The notes beneath the pieces are model-generated. The model saw only the letters and a list, made by a program, of their open reading frames with translations. It made no database searches and was not told the origin of the DNA. This document shows positions 45,871 through 54,335 of a stretch of DNA of 64,000 nucleotides, in pieces. The first letter of the stretch is position 1; each line of letters opens with the position of its first letter. The position numbers and the translations under genes are program-made. The DNA comes from Faucicola osloensis_C (GTDB lineage: Bacteria; Pseudomonadota; Gammaproteobacteria; Pseudomonadales; Moraxellaceae), in the NCBI GenBank assembly GCA_019353055.1, contig JABAHL010000001.1, positions 62,001 to 126,000 on the forward strand, in the 5' to 3' direction.

Positions 45871-47364
45871 TTAGGGTACAAAGCGATCATGGTCGGGATG
45901 TTCACCGAATTTTTTACGGTATTTGGCTGCAATTTCATCCCAAATGGGCGCATTGTGTACGCCATTGGCGCGCGCATCATAGATCGGATCTTTGCCTTGT
46001 TTGACCTGTGCTTCATAATCGCGCAGCGCGGCAAACGCAGGTTTTTGCAAGAATAAGATACCAATGATGTTGAGCCATGCCATCAAACCAACACCCAAGT
46101 CACCCAGTGCCCATGCCAAGTCGGCGGTTTTTAAGCAGCTATAAATTACCACAAATAAAATCACTACTTTGAGTACAGGGATTGCCCAATTTAGCTTCAT
46201 GCTACGCGTGAGATAACGGATATTGGTTTCTGCAATATAGTAGTACGCCATGATGGTAGTGAAAGCAAAGAAGAATAGCGCAACCGCCACAAACACTGAG
46301 CCAAAACCTGGCATGATGTTTTCCATCGCAGTTTGCACATAACCTGGACCTGCGGCAACGCCTTTAACCCCTTGATACAAGAAGGCTTCTTTGTTGGCAG
46401 GGTCTTGTACGTTGTACATGCCAGTAATGATTAGCATGAAACCTGTCGCCGAACAAACAAATAGCGTATCGACATACACTGAAAACGCTTGTACTAAACC
46501 TTGTTTGGCTGGGTGTGACACATCAGCGGCTGCCGATGGGTGAGGACCTGTACCTTGACCTGCTTCATTTGAGTAAACGCCACGTTTCACACCCCATTGG
46601 ATGGCAAGACCCAACACAGCACCAAACGTAGAATCCATACCAAACGCAGAGCGGAAAATCAACGCTAGCACATCAGGTAACTGACCGATATGCATGATGA
46701 TGATAACAATCGCCACGATGATATAGGCAAGTGCCATAAAAGGTACAATCAACTCAGCAGAGGAGGCAATACGCTTGACACCACCAAAGATAATAAAGCC
46801 AAGTAGTGCCGCAATTACCGCGGCTGAAATGCTAGGTGCGATACCCAGTGAATTGTTCATCGCTTCAGCAATCGAATTGGCCTGTACGCCTGGTAACAAT
46901 AAACCACAAGCGGCGATTGCCGATATCGCAAATAACACCGCGTACCATTTTTGCCCTAGCGCTTTTTCAAAATAATAGGCTGGACCACCAATAAAAAAGC
47001 CTTTATCATCACGTTCTTTATAAATCTGCGCAAGCGTTGACTCAACGAATGCGGTACTTGCACCCAAGAATGCTACCATCCACATCCAAAATAATGCACC
47101 AGGACCACCAAACGTAATCGCTGTTGCGACACCGGCAATATTGCCTGTACCCACACGACCTGCGAGTGACATAGCGAGTGCTTGGAATGAAGACACACCC
47201 TGATCGGTGCTTTTTCCGTCCATCAGTAATCGAATCATGCGACCAAAATGGCGAACTTGTAAAAAACGACCACGAATTGAAAAATATAAACCAACCAATA
47301 AACATAGATAGATTAATGCGGGACTCCATACCCAATCATTAATCGCATTGACAAAATCTTGCAT
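45871..47364 (-). CDS. Sodium:alanine/glycine symporter, AgcS family
   Basis: 497-aa inner-membrane Na+-coupled amino-acid symporter with about eleven hydrophobic helices. Family signatures: FQALAMSLAGRVGTGNIAGVATAITFGGPGA-type helix 1-2 (in two parts), GGPAYYFEKALG, and the conserved SNEAGQGTGPHPSAAA loop. ATG at 47364 is chosen because GGAGATAAGG ends five bases upstream; a GTG five codons earlier lies inside that site. It follows the VIT gene on the same strand at 215 bp, too far to assume an operon. The C-terminal 40 residues are hydrophilic. Confidence 0.93.
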   Translation of the reverse strand: MQDFVNAINDWVWSPALIYLCLLVGLYFSIRGRFLQVRHFGRMIRLLMDGKSTDQGVSSFQALAMSLAGRVGTGNIAGVATAITFGGPGALFWMWMVAFLGASTAFVESTLAQIYKERDDKGFFIGGPAYYFEKALGQKWYAVLFAISAIAACGLLLPGVQANSIAEAMNNSLGIAPSISAAVIAALLGFIIFGGVKRIASSAELIVPFMALAYIIVAIVIIIMHIGQLPDVLALIFRSAFGMDSTFGAVLGLAIQWGVKRGVYSNEAGQGTGPHPSAAADVSHPAKQGLVQAFSVYVDTLFVCSATGFMLIITGMYNVQDPANKEAFLYQGVKGVAAGPGYVQTAMENIMPGFGSVFVAVALFFFAFTTIMAYYYIAETNIRYLTRSMKLNWAIPVLKVVILFVVIYSCLKTADLAWALGDLGVGLMAWLNIIGILFLQKPAFAALRDYEAQVKQGKDPIYDARANGVHNAPIWDEIAAKYRKKFGEHPDHDRFVP

Positions 47365-47579
47365 TACCTTATCTCCCACTACCGTAGAAAGCTAAAATCC
47401 CATAGGATTTTTGACTATTTGCCAACTGTTTAATTTATAGAAACGATAATCTATCACCCAATAAAAGTTTCTATAAACTTGCTGAATTATTACAGTTTCC
47501 TTATCTTATAAGAAAAAATTGGTTTTGCAAATGGTAATGATAAAAATTGGCGATAAATAATGCGATAACAAGTGATTAA

Positions 47580-48278
47580 CTAACCTGTTTTTACCCCAAA
47601 CATTTCACCGATAAGGTTGGTGGTAACCAACGCGACCACGCCCCAAATCACCACCCGCACAATGGCAGGGAAAATTTTGGCACCCCCCAAATACGCTGAT
47701 AACCACCCCAAAACTGCTAACCCTATCAAGGTCACTGTACCCAAACCGCCGACCAAATATTGTTTTGGTAACAGCCAAATACACAGCACCGGTAGCAGCG
47801 CCCCTGTGATGAAGGATAAAGCCGATGCCACGGCTGCCTGTAGGGGATTGGCGGATGCGGTATCGGTAAGTCCAATTTCATCGCGTGCATGCGCTTCTAG
47901 GGCATTATGAGCAGTGAGTGCTACCGCAACATCATGTGCCATAACAGGCGTTAAGCCACGCTGAACATAAATATGCGTCAGTTCTTTTAGCTCGCGGTCT
48001 GAATTGTGCTCAAGTTCATAGGCTTCTTTTGCCAAGTCGGCTTTTTCGGTGTCGGCTTGCGAAGAGACGGAGACATATTCGCCCGCTGCCATACTAATTG
48101 CGCCAGCAATCAGCGATGCCACCCCTGTCAACAGCAAGGTGTGACTGTCCACTCGCGCTGCCGCAACCCCCATCAACAGACTGGCGGTGGAAATTAAACC
48201 ATCGTTGGCGCCGAGCACGGTTGCGCGAAGCCAGTTGTTGCGATTACTAAAATGCGGTTCATGATGTGCTGAATACAC
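47580..48278 (-). CDS. VIT1/CCC1 family iron/manganese transporter
   Basis: 232-aa membrane protein with five hydrophobic segments and the VIT-family N-terminus NNWLRATVLGANDGLISTASLLMGVAAA; ISMAAGEYVSVSSQADTEKADL is the conserved helix 2 end, with the Met/Glu residues that conduct divalent metal. The cytosolic segment between helices 2 and 3 (about 75-135) carries many Glu and His residues, as in the metal-capturing domain of VIT1. It probably exports Fe2+ or Mn2+ from the cytoplasm. The start is GTG with GAGGG upstream. Confidence 0.9.
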   Translation of the reverse strand: MYSAHHEPHFSNRNNWLRATVLGANDGLISTASLLMGVAAARVDSHTLLLTGVASLIAGAISMAAGEYVSVSSQADTEKADLAKEAYELEHNSDRELKELTHIYVQRGLTPVMAHDVAVALTAHNALEAHARDEIGLTDTASANPLQAAVASALSFITGALLPVLCIWLLPKQYLVGGLGTVTLIGLAVLGWLSAYLGGAKIFPAIVRVVIWGVVALVTTNLIGEMFGVKTG

Positions 48279-48447
48279 GGTATTGCCCTCAAAAACAAAA
48301 AAATTGACATAAATTAAAACATAGACTAAAAGGTAAACATAACAAAATTAGCTTAATAAATTCTTATAATGGGTTTAACAAATAATACGCTTAACAAGGC
48401 TAGATAATTTTCAGCCAAATTTTTTATCATGATTGTAGGTTGATAAG

Positions 48448-50010
48448 TCAGCGTCTTAGTTGGCGTGATAGTTGCCAAGCTGCCTCATCGCGCAGCTCAT
48501 GCGACTGCTTGGCAGATACAGTGGCTTGCCTGCCTGTGTTGAGCGATGACCATTCGGGCTTACCACGCGCTTTTTTGAGTAAACTTGGTAATCTATCAAC
48601 TGACCAAGGCGCGAGCGATTGGTTCGCCATGATGCTATCAGTCGCCGCATGACCGCGATGGCGTAGTGCAGTCAGCAAATCCATCGCTCGAGTCGCCAGT
48701 AAGGTCAGGGTAGCAGGGTCTATGTGCAGCCGTTTGACGCCGCTGATTTTATCGGCAATCGCGCTAGTGTTTGACAGTAAACCACCTGCCAAACCACCAA
48801 GCGCTGTACCTAGCCCCAGTGACGTGCCAAGGGTGGCGACATCGATACCCAGTCCAATCAGCGCGCCTGCCGCTGCACCGCCTGTGGTACGAATCCCATA
48901 ACTGGCTAGCACTTCTTTATCAAACGGATCGCGGCGATATTCAGTCAGTTCAAGCGGTGTCGTGGTGACGGTATTGTCATAAAATTTATACAGGTTTAAT
49001 AGTTCATCTTGCATACTGCGTTCAGCTTGGCGTACTTTTTCTTGCATTTTTTGTAAGGTAGGCAGCGGATCATCTTCCTCATGAATGGTTTCAACAAAAG
49101 CGGCAACATTTAATAAAAAGTGCGCAATGATAATATTGGCATCATCGTACAAATCATCCCAATCGGCTTTACGACGCTCGATTAGCTGTTTGATAATTTC
49201 AGGCTGTATCAGCATGGTTTCTAAGTTTTGCCACAGTTTGATTTCATCATCAAACTCAAACGCCACTGAGTCAAACCGCGTAGATACATGCAAGTTGCGG
49301 CGCGCGAGCATCTGCTGCCACTCATTGATATTGCTATCTTGACCCTTAGTAAAGTTAAATACGGGCATGACGGGGATGGCTGACCATGACAGCACCGTCA
49401 ACTCATCTTTATATTTGCCGAGCACAGGCTCACGCGCATCAATTACATAAACGGCCATATCACTGGCAATCAGCTGACGAATGACCTTGGCTTCTTGGCT
49501 AAACTCATCTTGCGCAGGTGCGCTTGCCAAAAATTGCTGTAACCGCTCCACACCGTCACGGCGGGCAGCGGTGTTGTCTTCTAACCAATCAAGTAGCCCT
49601 GACGCATCTTCTAGACCTGGCGTGTCATACAGTGCCACCAAGCCTTGCCCCGTTTGGCTGTCATTGATCATGGCTTTTTCCACATGGCGGGTAGTGGCAG
49701 GCGCATTTTTGACTTCGCCGAAGTACATATCACGCAATAGGGTGCGTAGTAGCGAAGTTTTACCGGTATTGGTATGCCCCACGACTGCCAATTTTAACGC
49801 TTCATTTTCGCCAATGCTGATTTTGCGGCGTGGATAGGGGTTTTGTTCAGCTTGGGCTAACGCATGATTGATTGGCTGCGTAGCGATATCGGTGCTTGGA
49901 TGGGTCGCACTGCCAGCCACCGTGGTTGGCAAGGTGGTATTCGCTGGCAAATAATCTTTGGTTAAATCAATTGTCAATTTTTCTTGGGTGGTCATGTCTT
50001 TGTTATCCAT
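48448..50010 (-). CDS. GTPase with DUF3482-type C-terminal region
   Basis: 520-aa P-loop GTPase. G1 is GHTNTGKTS (near 68-76), a Thr for G2 lies in ATTRHVEK, G3 is DTPG, and an NFTKGQD-type G4 follows. The middle is helical (coiled-coil prone, with TIHEEDDPLPTLQKMQEKVRQAE) and a glycine-rich hydrophobic segment GAAAGALIGLGIDVATLGTSLGLGTALGG-like (in parts) near 385-425 suggests membrane association. It matches the DUF3482 GTPases that pair with DUF2868 membrane proteins. ATG at 50010 with AAAGG upstream is chosen; a longer form starting at 50055 would overlap the preceding gene by 13 bp. Confidence 0.85.
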   Translation of the reverse strand: MDNKDMTTQEKLTIDLTKDYLPANTTLPTTVAGSATHPSTDIATQPINHALAQAEQNPYPRRKISIGENEALKLAVVGHTNTGKTSLLRTLLRDMYFGEVKNAPATTRHVEKAMINDSQTGQGLVALYDTPGLEDASGLLDWLEDNTAARRDGVERLQQFLASAPAQDEFSQEAKVIRQLIASDMAVYVIDAREPVLGKYKDELTVLSWSAIPVMPVFNFTKGQDSNINEWQQMLARRNLHVSTRFDSVAFEFDDEIKLWQNLETMLIQPEIIKQLIERRKADWDDLYDDANIIIAHFLLNVAAFVETIHEEDDPLPTLQKMQEKVRQAERSMQDELLNLYKFYDNTVTTTPLELTEYRRDPFDKEVLASYGIRTTGGAAAGALIGLGIDVATLGTSLGLGTALGGLAGGLLSNTSAIADKISGVKRLHIDPATLTLLATRAMDLLTALRHRGHAATDSIMANQSLAPWSVDRLPSLLKKARGKPEWSSLNTGRQATVSAKQSHELRDEAAWQLSRQLRR

Positions 50011-50042
50011 TATTTTGTTAACCTTTATATATTCAGCGCGAG

Positions 50043-50600
50043 CTATTTTTGGCAAGTTCTTTTAGCAAGTTCTAAGGCATGGGTGACATGATTGAAGGCA
50101 GTTTGGGTCAGTGGATGTGCCAGCCAATCATCAAAACTATGGGCAACATCGTCGGTGTTTTCGCTACTATCTTCTGCCAGTTGGTCGTAATAATCCAAAT
50201 AGCCTTCAGCAGATAAAATCACCCAACCATCACTTACTTCGGATTTTTCTTCCATGGCTGTCAAAGATAGATAAAACCCAAGCATATCAAGCATCAGCAA
50301 AATCGCGTCACTGGTGCTGTGTGGATAGCTATCGCCCATAGCAAACATGATGTCATCGAGCGCATTTAGCGCCTGTTCAATGCTATCGGTTTGCCAATTT
50401 TGAGTATTTACGGCGTCAAATAGGGCTTGATAGTGCGGTTTTTCACTGTCAAGTTCATTGTCAAGCCAATCGGCTGGTAAATTTTGAACGAATTGACGCA
50501 GTAGATTTTGCACAAAGGCGCTTTGCACTGCGAGCGTAAGCTGTGAAGCAGTCTGGGCAATACTATTAATCACATCGGCATAGCTTGTCGTGGCATTCAT
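50043..50600 (-). CDS. Uncharacterised acidic protein in the GTPase operon
   Basis: 185-aa protein, soluble and acidic, with helical segments and several tryptophans (LPADWLDNELDSEK, DGWVILSAEGYLDYYDQLAED, FDDWLAHP). I recognise no family. ATG at 50600 is just two bases past the stop of the DUF2868 gene (50603-50605), the tight spacing expected of translational coupling. It is located between the DUF2868 and GTPase genes, which are usually adjacent in other bacteria, so it may be a lineage-specific third component. Confidence 0.75.
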   Translation of the reverse strand: MNATTSYADVINSIAQTASQLTLAVQSAFVQNLLRQFVQNLPADWLDNELDSEKPHYQALFDAVNTQNWQTDSIEQALNALDDIMFAMGDSYPHSTSDAILLMLDMLGFYLSLTAMEEKSEVSDGWVILSAEGYLDYYDQLAEDSSENTDDVAHSFDDWLAHPLTQTAFNHVTHALELAKRTCQK

Positions 50601-50602
50601 GG

Positions 50603-51952
50603 TTAATTTTCCCTTACTAGGGCAATCTGGCGTTCTGCCAACGCGGTTTCCCATTGTAGTTGACGGGCTTTAATGGTTTCAATTTCGCTTGGACTTGGCA
50701 GGTAGCCTTGATTGGCATCGAGCAGTTGCACAATCATACCGCCTTTTGCCGCGCTTGCGATATTATCGAGTTTTCTCAAGGTGCCACGGTCGGGGAGTGC
50801 GAGATTGGAGATACCGACGAGCACTTGAACAGGGTTGCTTTGAAGGTAGGCAATCAATTTTTCCAAGTCATCACGATCATCGATACGACCAAAGTTTTGC
50901 GCCGCCATACCAACTGTTTTGGCATACCATTGCGGGTTGGCTTGCGGGTATTCGAGCAACACGGCAAGTTTATTGGCTAGGCTGATTTGGGCAGTGGGCG
51001 CGATAGGTTTTTGCTCAGCAGGGCTGTCATCGGGGTCGATTACTTTGCGCTGCCAAAAGTCGATAATTTTTTGATAGTACGGCTGTTTGACATCAAGTTT
51101 CATACGGCTTGAGCGTACCATCATCAGACAACATAGCCATGCGAGCAAACGCGGCACGATACCGTACATTAGTAGGCTGCCGATTAATAACATCGCCCAG
51201 CGAAACGAAATCATCTGTGGTGTGGTTTCAGGATTCATTTGCGCGGTGATAATATCTTGCGCCGTTGGTGTAGGAAAGCCTACCCAATGGGGGAGCCAAG
51301 ACATCAGCTTGACCACTTCCACCACGTTGCTGTCTTGTAGTAGGGTTGATTCCCACACAAAATTATAATTTTTGACCAATAACAATAGAATCAATGAGAC
51401 CAACATTCCCGATAAACTGGCTAACCAAAACTGGTGGCTGATACGACTGACGTACCATTTGGTGCCAGTGTGATTGAGCTGGTCTTGATACAGCTCAACC
51501 GCTGTTTGGGTGACAACATCTTTGCCACGCACTAGGGTTGCCGGGGTAAAAAATGACCCAAAAAAACTGGGTTTATTGCGCGGTGAGAACAGCATCCAAC
51601 CAAGCCAAACCACTAAGATAATGGTATTAAACCCTAATAAACTGGCTAGCACATAAAAAAAGTTCACCACCTGCGCTTGCATCAAGCCAAATAACGCGAC
51701 AAAGCCCAAAATAAACCACAGCACAGTCAATCCCCAAATCACACCATTGACGCGAGTGTCGATGGTGGTAAGTAGCTGTGCAAGTTTGCCGTCATTATCA
51801 ATGCGTGTGGCACGGCGGCGCAATTTGCTCAGCGGTTCGCCCGACTCATGTTGCAGTTTTTCCGTGATAAGGATCGGGTCGGCGGCAAAGATATGCTGTT
51901 TTTCTTCCAGCCTGCGCACCAGTTCGGTCAGTTGGTCTTGAGATGTGTACAT
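50603..51952 (-). CDS. DUF2868 membrane protein
   Basis: 449-aa protein with four strongly hydrophobic segments (about 68-90, 97-122, 180-202 and 258-280), grouped as two pairs, and a cytoplasmic C-terminal half (about 290-449). The arrangement fits the DUF2868 family, commonly encoded next to DUF3482 GTPases. No enzymatic motif is visible. It is the first gene of a three-gene minus-strand operon (DUF2868, unknown, GTPase), implying a membrane-bound GTPase complex whose job is unknown. Confidence 0.82.
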   Translation of the reverse strand: MYTSQDQLTELVRRLEEKQHIFAADPILITEKLQHESGEPLSKLRRRATRIDNDGKLAQLLTTIDTRVNGVIWGLTVLWFILGFVALFGLMQAQVVNFFYVLASLLGFNTIILVVWLGWMLFSPRNKPSFFGSFFTPATLVRGKDVVTQTAVELYQDQLNHTGTKWYVSRISHQFWLASLSGMLVSLILLLLVKNYNFVWESTLLQDSNVVEVVKLMSWLPHWVGFPTPTAQDIITAQMNPETTPQMISFRWAMLLIGSLLMYGIVPRLLAWLCCLMMVRSSRMKLDVKQPYYQKIIDFWQRKVIDPDDSPAEQKPIAPTAQISLANKLAVLLEYPQANPQWYAKTVGMAAQNFGRIDDRDDLEKLIAYLQSNPVQVLVGISNLALPDRGTLRKLDNIASAAKGGMIVQLLDANQGYLPSPSEIETIKARQLQWETALAERQIALVREN

Positions 51953-52117
51953 TTTTTAGGTTCTAGAAATAATTTGTCTTATAATAACAGAATTTATTTT
52001 GAACTTAATAATTAAAGACCGATTAAAAAATCTATCAACTTTTATATTGATAAATATGTTTTAAAAAGATAAAATATCGATAAATTTTAGATAAAGAACT
52101 TAAAGGTGATAATCTAA

Positions 52118-52708
52118 GTGCATAATATTAGTCAATTAGATTTAATTGAAAATTTAAATTTCGACAACCTACTTAAAGGTTGTTCAAGTTTGAATGATAT
52201 TTATTTGACTTTAGAACTAAGTGGTTTGAATACCACTAAATGGCTTCCATTTGAATTCACTAAAGAAAATTACTCTGATAAAGAAGCGATTAAAAAAAGT
52301 ATATGCGATTTATTGAATAATGTTAAAAATAATATAAGAAAAAATATAGAATATTTAGATTTAGCTCTTAGTTTACTTGTAGATGCTATTAGAAAACCTG
52401 GAAATGATATCAGAAGATACGGCATTTATAATAATGAGTATTTTTTTCAACTTTTAAAAAATTTAAAAGCTAAATTTTCAAATCGTAGTTATCAATGTGA
52501 CATTGAGTTTATATTAGTTTTTTTCAGTAACTTTAGAAAATATTATCAAAAACTAGTTGTCAACTTTACAGAGTACATTGTGGCTAAATACATTCATAAT
52601 ATTTCTTTTAATAAAGCGTTTAGTTTAAAAGCCAATTTATTAACTTTTAACCATTTATTAAGAGAAAGAATTTATGCGAGAAACCAAAAATTTAGATATA
52701 TCAATTAA
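52118..52708 (+). CDS. Unknown protein in an AT-rich cassette
   Basis: 196-aa protein starting at GTG (AAAGGTG about 13 bases upstream, so the start is uncertain). The sequence is Leu/Ile/Asn/Lys-rich and predicted to be almost entirely helical, without a signal peptide or membrane segment. No family or motif is recognised. The codon choice is markedly AT-rich compared with both neighbouring operons, suggesting horizontal acquisition. Its last 35 bases overlap the next gene, so the two are translationally linked. Confidence 0.6.
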   Translation: MHNISQLDLIENLNFDNLLKGCSSLNDIYLTLELSGLNTTKWLPFEFTKENYSDKEAIKKSICDLLNNVKNNIRKNIEYLDLALSLLVDAIRKPGNDIRRYGIYNNEYFFQLLKNLKAKFSNRSYQCDIEFILVFFSNFRKYYQKLVVNFTEYIVAKYIHNISFNKAFSLKANLLTFNHLLRERIYARNQKFRYIN

Positions 52709-52916
52709 TACTTTTAATTTCAAGAATTGTAATAATTTTCAAATCAATCAAACCATTATTCTTACGTCTGAATTGGCTGAGACTGATGTGAAAGTAGTTG
52801 CAATAGAAGATATTGAAGAAAAGGCAAAAAAGCTAGAAGTTTTAGCGTCAGTCATGAATATTGTAGTTACTATTTCGCCAATAGTATTGCCATTTTTTAT
52901 GAGTATAACTGTTTAA
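52674..52916 (+). CDS. Unknown small membrane-anchored protein
   Basis: 80-aa protein overlapping the end of the previous gene by 35 bases. Residues 1-30 are polar (Asn-rich NTFNFKNCNNFQINQ), 36-55 form a charged helix (KVVAIEDIEEKAKKLEVL), and 57-80 are a C-terminal hydrophobic segment (NIVVTISPIVLPFFMSI) that could anchor it in the membrane. No family recognised. The soluble-plus-small-membrane arrangement is reminiscent of effector pairs, but no function can be claimed. Confidence 0.55.
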   Translation: MRETKNLDISINTFNFKNCNNFQINQTIILTSELAETDVKVVAIEDIEEKAKKLEVLASVMNIVVTISPIVLPFFMSITV

Positions 52917-52925
52917 TTTAACGTG

Positions 52926-52960
52926 ATAAGTGCATTTCTAAGAAACAGTAATGCACTTAT
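52926..52960. promoter_or_regulatory. 11-bp perfect inverted repeat before the RHH gene
   Basis: ATAAGTGCATT and AATGCACTTAT separated by 13 bp, ending 14 bases before the RHH start codon. It may be the operator of the RHH protein, or a terminator of the upstream pair (the downstream T-run TTATTTT is poor). Confidence 0.6.
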
Positions 52961-52974
52961 TTTAAGGTAATAGA

Positions 52975-53217
52975 ATGTCGGCTAAAAAAGAAGATATCCA
53001 AACTAAAGCTCAAAGAATCCAAATTGATTTATCACCCAAAGCAGTAGAGACGTTAAAACGTCTTAAAGAAGAAACGGGCTTAAGTACCTATAGTGCTATT
53101 ATCGCTCAATCGTTAAGTTTCAAAGACCAAATTATGAAAGAATTGGCGCGGGATGATAGTAATCGCTTATTGATTGTCAATGATAAGGGTGAGGCAACTC
53201 AAATCCTTATTACTTAA
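52975..53217 (+). CDS. Ribbon-helix-helix (CopG/Arc-like) DNA-binding protein
   Basis: 80-aa protein. Residues 14-55 fit an RHH fold: the strand RIQIDLSPKAVETLKRL, helix 1, a GLSTYSAIIAQSL turn-helix 2. A short basic N-terminus and a C-terminal tail (SNRLLIVNDKGEATQILI) follow. Such proteins often are antitoxins or plasmid-type regulators that bind inverted repeats near their own promoter; here an 11-bp inverted repeat precedes the gene. AAGGTAA lies six bases before the ATG. The 3' end overlaps by eight bases the convergent DUF815 gene. Confidence 0.75.
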   Translation: MSAKKEDIQTKAQRIQIDLSPKAVETLKRLKEETGLSTYSAIIAQSLSFKDQIMKELARDDSNRLLIVNDKGEATQILIT

Positions 53218-54121
53218 TATTTTGTAGTCGTTTCATGCCAATAAAATACCGACTAAACTGATACGCCACGCGCCCAGAGCGTCCGCCACGCTCACTGGCA
53301 AAGCGCAAGGCAGCGGCTTTTGCTTCCTCATCAAAGGACAAACTTGCTTGCGCCAAATAATGCGCACAAATATCTAAATACACAGGCTGGGTCATCGGAT
53401 GAAACGACAGCCACAGCCCAAAGCGGTCAGACAACGACACGGTTTCATCAATCGTCTCATACGGATTGACTTCATCGGTTTGCCCATTATAAATGCTCAC
53501 ATTGTCTTTCATCAGTTGCGGTAATAGATGACGGCGGTTACTGGTCGCATAGACGAGTAGTTTGTCTTGCTCGCTGTCTAGCGCGCCATCGAGCACGCTT
53601 TTGAGCGTGCGATAATTCTCATCTTGCCCATTGAACGCTAAGTCATCACAGTACACCACATAATGACAGCCATGATTGGGCTGGGTTGTATGAAGGTCTC
53701 GTACCGCTTGGCGAATCGGCTCTAGCATCACCAAATCATCTCGTGACACTTCGATAATACGAAGACCATCCGCTTTATACTGATTGAGCAATGCCCGAAT
53801 GAGCGAGGATTTTCCTGCGCCACGTGTGCCTGTCATGAGTACATGATTAGCAGGTAAGCCTGCTAAATACTGGCGCGTGTTTTGAACCAGTTTATTTTTT
53901 TGCACATCAATGCCAAGCAAATCATCCAATGTCAATCGCAAATCCACGGTTAAAGGCACCAATTCACCGCTGCCCGTGCGGCTATTGGATTGCCAGCGGT
54001 AGGCAAGCACGCTTGGGTCAAGTTGTATGGGTTTGGGCAGCTGCGCCTGTAAAAATTGGGTGAGTAAGTGCTCTAGGTTAGCGGGTAGACTAAGATTAGC
54101 GGGTAGAGTAAGTTGCGACAT
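53210..54121 (-). CDS. DUF815 P-loop ATPase
   Basis: 303-aa AAA-like ATPase. Walker A is GTRGAGKSS (about 98-106), Walker B is YVVYCDDLAF, followed by LLVYATSNRRHLLP (sensor 1) and SLSDRFGLWLSFHP with the arginine finger region, which is the DUF815 family pattern. The C-terminal 60 residues contain RGGRSGRVAYQFSRYF, also conserved. Function is unknown, although members are widespread. It has no partner within the operon distance; the 792-aa lipoprotein gene is divergent. Confidence 0.9.
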   Translation of the reverse strand: MSQLTLPANLSLPANLEHLLTQFLQAQLPKPIQLDPSVLAYRWQSNSRTGSGELVPLTVDLRLTLDDLLGIDVQKNKLVQNTRQYLAGLPANHVLMTGTRGAGKSSLIRALLNQYKADGLRIIEVSRDDLVMLEPIRQAVRDLHTTQPNHGCHYVVYCDDLAFNGQDENYRTLKSVLDGALDSEQDKLLVYATSNRRHLLPQLMKDNVSIYNGQTDEVNPYETIDETVSLSDRFGLWLSFHPMTQPVYLDICAHYLAQASLSFDEEAKAAALRFASERGGRSGRVAYQFSRYFIGMKRLQNIK

Positions 54122-54335
54122 ACAAGCGTTCTTCTGAATGGTTTTTAAGTAATTGGTTGTTAAATGAGTAGTTTTTAAGCAATTTTGCGGTATTTAATCC
54201 GTATGATAGCAAAACTCCGTTAGATTACCCATTATCTTTGTAAACATTGCAGCATAACACTGGCTATTTGTTTACAAAAAAAATCAATTCAGTTATAAAG
54301 ATAGGCTCTATAATGAAATTTGTTAAGGAAGCTCA

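Noticed and set aside
53210..53217. DUF815 ATPase as part of the AT-rich cassette
   Set aside because: It is convergent, has normal composition and is a widespread core family, so I treat it as a flanking chromosomal gene.
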